Assembly (NCBI GenBank): GCA_963971575.1
Contig: OZ020611.1
Coordinates: 206,006,743 to 206,070,742, forward strand
Length of the DNA: 64,000 nucleotides
DNA from: Liopterus haemorrhoidalis
Taxonomy: Eukaryota > Arthropoda > Insecta > Coleoptera > Dytiscidae
Direction of reading: 5' to 3'
Below, one piece after another: positions 57,355 to 64,000 of this stretch; the first letter of the stretch is position 1; each line of letters starts with the position of its first letter. A program made the position numbers and the translations under genes. The notes under the pieces are model-generated. The model saw nothing but the letters and a program-made list of their open reading frames with translations, had not been told where the DNA came from and made no database searches.

Positions 57355-57830
57355 TTTCGATTAATATATATTAATTTGTTTTTTTTTTTTGTCCGTTGTT
57401 TTTATTTAAATTCTCAGTATTCTTTTTCTATATGTGAGCAGTAGCGGCCTTAGAGGGGGAGGGCGGTTGGGCGACCGCCCCGGGGCGCCAGGTCAGGAAG
57501 GGCGGCGGACGGTCAGGTCATCACTTGGATTTGGGAAGGAAGTGAGGACCTTTTTTTGCTCCTCACTTGGATTTGGGAGGTGAGGACCTTTTTTTTGCTC
57601 CTCACTTGAATTTGGGAGGTGAGGACCTTTTTTTTGCTCCTCACTTGAATCTGGGAGGTGAAGACCTTCTTACTTATTTTTTTTATAAGGGTGGCAAAAA
57701 AATCTCGCCCGGGGCGCCAGACTTGCTAAGGCCGGCTCTGTATGTGAGTCAAAGAGATGTACATTAATACCTGTTGGCCACAATTTCTATCGCGCTTTCC
57801 TTTATGAGATACTAAATTTCCAAACAGTTT
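57355..57830 (-). mobile_element. Degenerate Helentron-like remnant, interrupted
   Basis: 57400-57438 and 57741-57800 read CAGTATTCTTTTTCTATATG and GAGTCAAAGAGATGTACATT, the same context as in copy 4 (31450-31480). The hAT MITE at 57439-57740 splits it. Confidence 0.45.
57439..57740. mobile_element. hAT MITE with internal tandem repeats
   Basis: Ends CAGTAGCGGCCTTAG and CAGAGCCGGCCTTAG (inverted) are flanked by a perfect duplication TATGTGAG (57431-57438, 57741-57748). About four 37-bp units containing TTTGCTCCTCACTTGGATT and GGGAGGTGAGGACC. The frame MDLGGEDLFFAPHLNLGGED is a translation of these repeats, not a gene. Confidence 0.88.
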
Positions 57831-57839
57831 TTTCTTAAT

Positions 57840-58333
57840 TTTTTGGTTAGAAACGAATATTTTTAACTTCCTGGAAATAAATAAAACGCCACGTGGTAAT
57901 TTTCCTGAAAAATAATATTAACAAAAAAAAAAGAAACAATTAAAAAGTTTTTACTGTGGAAGCTAAACATTAATTTTTTATAATGATAAAAATTTAAAAC
58001 TCGTGTGCATTAAAACATTATTGCTAGAATAACTAAAACTGCATCCAAAATAAAAGACATAAACATGAGCGCCAGTAAAGTAGATAAGTGGATTAAGGAG
58101 GATCATGCCTTTCCTCTTAGTCTTACAAATAAAGTTATAACAGTATTTGTATAATGGAGCGGATATAATAGAGAAAATGAAGTTGTGCGGATTTCAAATA
58201 AAAATAATACTTTTAAATTGAACTTACCAGTTTAGAAATATTTTATTTCTTCATCTCGGCTACATTGAAGAAGATTGAAACCTATATTAATAAAATTGGA
58301 GGCTATCTGTTTTTTATTTTCTCCTCATATTTG
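57840..58333. other. Unassigned AT-rich stretch
   Basis: Nothing recognised. Confidence 0.3.
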
Positions 58334-58341
58334 GTTTCTAA

Positions 58342-58837
58342 TAGAGATGGGTCGTTGATGAACGAACCGGCTCAGTACACTGACCGAAGTGACACGGTTC
58401 ACCAAATTGTAATGAGCCGGGTCACGGCGCACTGCATAGTTTCAAGTTTCAAGGATACGACTGATCGGACGATTGTGAGCAGTGACCGAAGTTATCCGGA
58501 TCTGGATCGATGTCATGTTGAACTTCGCGAGAACTCGGCTTGTACAAAGTGTATTTTGTCATCAATTTGTAGGGCAATCTATTTGAAACTAATAGGCTTA
58601 GTCTGTACGTTCTTACAACCATACTATGTAGAAATATTAAAAATATATCCCAAATCACAGATGTCCGATTTCTAAGGGCAATAAATATCGGCATAAAATT
58701 AACACATCTGGTTTAAAATACAATACATAAAGTGAATTGTTTGTTTACTATTAACTCAGCAAAAATGTTAGATAATTCACTTCTATAGATTTTTATTTAT
58801 TTAACTTCATTATTTCTTTATAACATGATAATGAGGA

Positions 58838-58887
<50 letters not shown>

Positions 58888-59229
58888 TTTGTTAATAAGT
58901 CATAATTTACGTCTTGAATTCATACTAAGAATATTAACAATAATAAAGATAATAAAGCGACAAATACTCCGATGTTTTTATCTCATTTATACCCACTGAC
59001 CAAACAATTCCGCATTCCGCTGTCTGTTCATATAAGGCAAGAGCCGGCTGAGCGCCGTTCTACCTACATATTGCAAACCAACAACCCTGTTGAACGATGG
59101 GAGAACTGACAACTGACCGACCTGTTTCTCGGGGACACGTTTACTTAGCCGGATCACTGAGCCGACTCAACAAACTGAACGACCTTCACTGATCCGGTTC
59201 CGCAAACTGAGCCAAAATTCCCATTTCTA
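58342..59229. mobile_element. hAT element, 888 bp, non-coding
   Basis: Ends TAGAGATGGGTCG and, from the right, TAGAAATGGGAATT are flanked by GTTTCTAA (58334-58341) and GTTTCTAC (59230-59237), an 8-bp duplication with one change. Both ends carry CCGGCTCAGT/CTGAGCCGAC motifs. A (GA)n tract of about 21 units fills 58842-58884. The 136-codon plus-strand frame 58265-58675 crosses the left terminus and is therefore not a gene. Confidence 0.82.
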
Positions 59230-60532
59230 GTTTCTACACATTTCAGATAATTATAAGACAATATCCGTAAAAAAAACAATTTTTGTCTGTCTGTCTGTTT
59301 GTCCAAGATTCACGCAAAAACGGCTGCACATATTTTTACGAAATTTGGTAAATAGATAGAGTGAAATCAGGATTTGAACATGGCTATAAAACATCTCAAA
59401 AATTTAATTCTAGAGGAGTGTTTCAGGGTTAAAACAGTTTATTAAAAAACTTTAAAATATCTCCCTTATTATTGACTTAATAGAAAAATATATATTAAAA
59501 AAAATGTTTATAATAAGAACACAAAACTTTTTTGTTCAACCTATTTTTTCAATTGGATGAAAATTTGGGGAGTTATGTGGGGACAACCTAAAATTACAAT
59601 CTACATATATCTTCCGTATTATTGACTTGACAGCAAAATCATAAATGACGAAAATAGTTTATAATATAATAATGAAAAAAATCATAATTTACATTACTTG
59701 TAAAATTGTGAATTAAATCAACTCAAAACCGGTTAGAGATCGCGAACTACGATTGAAATTTTTGGATTATCAGTTTATTTAGTCTAAGAAAAAAATCAGG
59801 AAAATTTGAGGCTTTATTCATTTTGTATATTTTGATATTATGACATATTTTAATATGGCGTGATTTATAGAAATTGTCATCCTCGCATAGACGTATCTCA
59901 AAAACGAAATGCGATAAAGACCTGCGGTTGAAATTTTTTAAATCTTGAGGTCCCAATTGACTTGTAACCAAACAGAACATAATCGAAAACATAACAGAAA
60001 AATATGTATATAAAAAAATTGTTTATAATAAAAACACTAAACTTTTTTGTTCAATCTATTTTTTCAATTAGATGAAAATTTGGGGAGTTACGAGAGGACA
60101 CCCTAAAACTAATATCTACATATATCTTCCTTATTATTGACTTAACAACAAGATCATATATGACGAAAAAAGTTTATAATATAGAAAAAATCATAATTTA
60201 CATTATTTGTGAATATTATGAATTAAAAAAACCACAACTCAAAAATTGATGTGAAGTGTGAATATTCACACATTTCAGGGTTTCGCAGGTATATAATAAG
60301 TGAAGGCGGTATGCTGAGTGTGTAGGACAAATTTTACTTTATAGTAATCACGGCAAAATGAACGATATTTTTAAAATAATTTATCGTCCGTTAATCATAT
60401 AATAAGACTGGTTATTAAATTTACGCTCTTAAAAATTAAATACAACATTTGTCAAAATATAACTAGAATTTTGACAAAATAATATTCAACATAATAAAAA
60501 TGCAAAAAAAAAACAGAAAAAATAAAACTCAC

Positions 60533-60621
60533 TCCGTCCGTACTCGAACTCGAAACCCTTCGTTTTCCAGAGAATTTTAGCTTCCGACACCAGCGCTCTA
60601 ACCCGTTGCGCCATCGGACGC
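60533..60621 (-). other. tRNA-like module in Helentron-like copy 3
   Basis: On the minus strand CGTCCG (about 60614-60619) can pair with CGGACG (60533-60538) like an acceptor stem. TGGCGCAACGG (60603-60613) is a perfect A box within a GCGC/GCGC D stem, and AGTTCGAGTAC (60540-60550) is a B box. The T stem is degenerate and the anticodon arm is unclear. Best described as tRNA-derived. Confidence 0.6.
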
Positions 60622-61099
60622 TTTCCATATGAGTGTCTTACATTGGTATAACTTTTGTACTTTGTGAACCAAAAACCACAAAAAATGCGTTATTTTCCGA
60701 AAACATAATCTGATCAAAAATTCCTGTTGTACTATTTCGGTTCACACCAATATACATTACTTGGAATTTTTTTAGATTTTTAGTTTAAACCATCTGGGCT
60801 ACAGGGTGTGGGACAAAAATTGTTTTGCACAATTTTGGCAAAAATCGCATCAAAATAATTTATTTTGCAAAAATAAAAATTTGATCGTTAATCCACGTAC
60901 TAAGGGCTTTCATTTGATACCCTACTCAGAATTAAAAAAAAATATTTTTGTTTTCGATGAGCACATATTTGTTTATATTTTTAGGGGGGTATGTTTTTTA
61001 GATGTTTTAGTATTTTTCCTATGTGCGGGTCAAAGAGTTGTATAAGCATGCCAAATTTCAACTCTCTAGGTTTAGCCGTTTGGCTACAATTTTTACCGA

Positions 61100-61100
<1 letters not shown>

Positions 61101-61152
<52 letters not shown>

Positions 61153-61177
61153 TAGACAGACAGACAGACAGACAGAC
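61101..61177. repeat. (CAGA)n microsatellite
   Basis: About 19 tetramers with one GATA interruption, inside Helentron-like copy 3. Confidence 0.95.
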
Positions 61178-62599
61178 GACAAAATGACGGTATAAGGGTT
61201 TTTTGGTCATACCTACAAAACCCTAAAAACGGTTAGAAATCGCGACCTGCGTTTGAAAATTTTGGATTTTCCGTAGTTATTTAGTGTAGAAAAAAATTGG
61301 GATTTTATTCGTTTAATGCGTTTTGAAAAAACGGTTAAAACGAGAAAACGACCCGAGGTTAGAAATTTTCGATTCCTCGTAGTTTATTCAGTCTAGAAAA
61401 AAATTGAGAAATTATCGTTTTGCTTATCGTACATATATAATTAGCAAATGTCTGTATGAAATCTGGGTAACATTGTGACGTCATTTTTTCTTAAGGTCAC
61501 ATGTTAACCCTATAATCTCAGTGATTAACGAAATTTTTTGGCATAAACAAATTAAAAATACTCAGCTAGAATCAATTTTTTGCAAGAAATGAAAATTTTT
61601 AAAATAAAAATTAATAAAATAGTGTAAATAATTAAAAGTTAGTATTAAAATAGTGTTGATTTAGTGTTTTGTGTTAAAAGTGTGTACAGAGGTTTTTAAA
61701 TAAGACTTAGTTCTAAATCTTCCAAAGTGAGTACATATTTTTTAATTTCAATATTATAACACTAAGTTGTTTAACCCATCAATAATTAGGGGGTTTAAAA
61801 AAAAAAAAAAAAAAACATGTCTTTAACTGTTTTAACTTTGTTCTTTACCATCCTTTCTGCATCTTTTCTTTTAATATTCCATATTTACATAATGATTCAT
61901 GTTGTTTTTCGAAAATACCTGACATGGTGGTATATTTTTTGGTTAATTATACGAAATTAAGATACGTTAAACAATAAAACCAAATACACATACAAACAAT
62001 TGAAATTTTTATGTTATAAATCCGTCATTATTAATTGGTAATAACCCAGATTTAAAATATTAACAAATTTTAATATGGCGTGATTTATAGAAATTTTCAT
62101 CTTCGCCTGGACGTATCTCAAAACTGAAATGCGATAAAGACCTTCGGTTGAAATTTTTTAAATCTTGAGGTCCTAGTTGACTTGTAAACATTTATTGAAA
62201 CAAAAAAAAAAAAAATGAAAATTTTAGATTTTTTTTCCTAACAAAAAAATGGTTAGGGTTAGAATTCTGCGGTTTGAATTTTCACATTTCTTCAACATTG
62301 TTTAATCTAAAAAAAATATGGGCTTTAATAAACCAATTATTAAGTATTGTATGGGCAGTCATTCAAAACCCTTGAAAATGGCCTAAAATCGAAAAAATCG
62401 GAAGGGGTAATCCTTAAAAAATCTTGATTTTTAAGCAAAAAAAAAATGTGTATGATTTTATTGAAAATTGGCATAAATATTTATTTTTGTTCATAGATCA
62501 ACAAAATTCAATTTTGAGGTTTAGGCAAAAGTTTTAGAATTATAGACAAAAATTTGACCCAAATCGGCAATGTCTGCAAAAATAGGAAAGCATGAATTT

Positions 62600-63098
62600 T
62601 AAAAATATTTTTTTCATAATTCTCACTTAGTTATATGTTTAACACTAAAATGCTATCTAAACAATTAACGTGGGATGTTATTAATTTTGTTTCAACAATT
62701 CATTCAAATAATTGCACTGCAGTATAATTAACTATAGTGCTAAAACACAAATATATGTAGAAGGCTCTCGATATAATTCAAATAAAACAGTTTGTTTAAT
62801 TATCGAAATTATGAACATTTTAATTAATAATTAATTGGTAATGATGAGTAGTTAGATAATTTTCATATACTTTAAACACGTTTTCGTACAGAATCATAAA
62901 ATACAAAATCTTAAACTATAGATAAGAGTACAATTTTTAACTACTATACGTATACAACAAATTTACATACTTATGTCTACAAAATATGTTACAATGTGAG
63001 TACCATTTCGTCAATGTAAAGCAATTAAAATTTAAAGGTAATTACATCATTCAAGTTGATTACAGTTTAGTTTCTCAATCATATTTTCATCAAATAAC
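62600..63098. other. Unassigned AT-rich stretch
   Basis: Nothing recognised. Confidence 0.3.
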
Positions 63099-63106
63099 CA
63101 ATTTTT

Positions 63107-63289
63107 CAGTGGCGTAACTATGGGCCCGCTATAACCGCAATCGCGGAAGCACGCTATTTAGGAGCCCATCGAACCTATATGTGACTTTTTTTTCTTGATC
63201 GCTTGTACTCCCTTGACAAAATTGGCCAACCTACTAGGGGGCCTAAAGAAAATTCTGCGAGGTAGGGGGCAAATAATATTAGGCCACTG
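63107..63289. mobile_element. hAT MITE, 183 bp
   Basis: Ends CAGTGGCGTAACTATGGG and, from the right, CAGTGGCCTAATATTATT are flanked by CAATTTTT (63099-63106) and CCATTTTT (63290-63297), an 8-bp duplication with one change. Confidence 0.8.
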
Positions 63290-63480
63290 CCATTTTTAAT
63301 TTTGGTCAGTAAAAACTAATCGTTTTTCGTTTTTCTTCTAGTGTTTAGTGAATGATAATTGACCATTTTGACATAGAATACGTCTATAATTTGGTTCCAG
63401 TACAGGGTCCCTCGGTAAAACTTCGTGTGTTCCCAAAAAAACATACACCAAACTTCCTTCAATAATTTCAAAACTATAAA

Positions 63481-64000
63481 AGCTAGCAACAAGAATATCA
63501 ATGAGGCGGCTCCAAAATCAATGCTTTTCGTTGATGACATTGTATTAATGGGCGAGAATAAAGAAGAAGTAGAAGAAAAGTTGAAAAAGCGGAGGGAGGC
63601 ATTAGAGAATTGAGGTCTGAAAGTTAGTAGAAAAAAGAATACCTTTGGTTTGGTGGAGAAGGTATGGCAGGAGAATTACAGCTACAAGGATGCAAGTTAA
63701 ACAGACCGCAACAGTTTAAGTACCTAGGTTCGCGCATATCAGCAGATAACAGCCTGGACAAAGAAATCCAACACCAAATACAGGCAGTCTGGAGAAATTG
63801 GAAAGCGGTGTCAGGTATTTTGTGTGATAGAAAAGTTAGTGAACGAGTCAAGGGTAAAGTATATAAAACTGTAGTAAGACCTGCGCTGCTCTTTGGGGCT
63901 GAAACCTGGCCGTTGAAACAGTCCCAAGAAAGGAAAACGGAAGTGACAGTAATGAGAATGGTTAGGTGGATGCTTGGCAAATCGAGGCGAGATAAGATCC
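63481..64000 (+). pseudogene. RTE-type reverse transcriptase, runs off window
   Basis: The frame contains SMLFVDDIVLMGENKEEVEE, the RT catalytic motif (usually Phe/Tyr-Ala-Asp-Asp, here Phe-Val-Asp-Asp). A CGA-to-TGA stop follows at 63611-63613, then GLKVSRKK. After a frameshift near 63640 come LQLQGCKLNRPQQFKYLGSR, ISADNSLDKEIQHQ, VYKTVVRPALLFGAETWPLK and MRMVRWMLGKSRRDKI. Order and wording are those of RTE elements after the palm domain. The 118-codon minus-strand frame 63624-63980 is its shadow. The 3' end lies beyond the window. Confidence 0.9.

Larger units (their letters stand above)
60246..61229 (-). mobile_element. Helentron-like element, copy 3
   Basis: Minus orientation runs from AGGGTTTTGTAGGTATGA (61225) to the hairpin end (GTGTGAATATTCACAC) near 60246. 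A (CAGA)n tract fills 61101-61177. Inserted in block G; the paralogue at 59717-59745 (CAACTCAAAACCGGTTAG) gives the uninterrupted site, showing no duplication beyond the A/T run. Carries a tRNA-like module at 60533-60621. Confidence 0.78.
59235..62600. repeat. Diverged internally repetitive block G
   Basis: Three repeated pieces: 59485-59705 repeated at 59998-60212 (TTTTTTGTTCAA, GATGAAAATTTGGGGAGTTA); 59850-59960 at 62069-62185 (AATATGGCGTGATTTATAGA, AAATCTTGAGGTCC); and AAAACCGGTTAGAGATCGCG at 59724 with relatives at 61228, 61350 and 62255. The block looks like one old element with internally amplified units and is split by Helentron-like copy 3. No coding motif. Confidence 0.6.

Noticed and set aside
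58265..58675. 136-codon frame as a gene
   Set aside because: It crosses the left terminus of the hAT at 58342 and has no known motif.
60533..60621. Functional tRNA gene
   Set aside because: A and B boxes and a possible acceptor stem exist, but the T stem and anticodon arm do not pair properly, and it lies inside a mobile element.
63624..63980. 118-codon minus-strand frame at the right edge
   Set aside because: Antisense to the RTE reverse transcriptase; no motif of its own.

Overview
The window is AT-rich eukaryotic DNA made almost entirely of old, broken, nested mobile elements. The mix suggests an arthropod, most likely an insect: two mariner types, hAT, PIF/Harbinger, pogo-like, TTAA-target and Helentron-like DNA elements, Penelope-like (PLE) and several non-LTR retrotransposons, a tRNA-derived SINE, and a relic of an ORF family I remember as multi-copy in arthropods. 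The species cannot be named from the sequence. I found no convincing host gene, rRNA, functional tRNA gene or CRISPR array. Almost all ORFs over 60 codons are shadows or fragments.

Layout. 1-7 kb: Helentron-like copies, a small TTAA element, nested inverted-repeat elements, and a PLE terminal repeat split by a hAT with an 8-bp target duplication. 7-18 kb: a duplicated 400-bp block (one copy split by a hAT MITE), a TTAA element holding a TA element, a SINE, Harbinger and LINE relics, and a compact PLE fragment with a GIY-YIG domain, inverted flanks and a 12-bp target duplication. 18-25 kb: an arthropod-family ORF relic, a 1.35-kb mariner with both inverted repeats, several MITEs, and a pogo-like element with a perfect 24-bp hairpin. 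25-38 kb: more Helentron-like copies, a foldback element with arms of about 240 bp, a 1.4-kb hAT, a second SINE and two LINE RNase H relics. 38-43 kb: a dispersed repeat interrupted by a GAGTCAY minisatellite that switches strand, a tandem-repeat-bearing hAT MITE, and a Helentron-like copy with a tRNA-like module. 43-58 kb: an unclassified element with an octamer-like motif repeated near its ends, a 204-bp tandem duplication, two mariner copies about 6 kb apart whose only surviving inverted repeats face outwards, a hAT relic, a Harbinger carrying both transposase and MADF fragments, and the 5' part of a LINE. 58-64 kb: another hAT, a diverged repeat block hosting a third tRNA-module-bearing Helentron-like copy, and an RTE-type reverse transcriptase running off the right edge.

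The strongest points are structural: many insertions have exact target duplications and several have an uninterrupted paralogue in the window. The most unusual signals are the Helentron-like family with different tRNA-like sequences at one internal position, the hammerhead-like cores of the PLE terminal repeats, and the dense array of AP-1-like heptamers. Family and domain names are from memory, without any database search.
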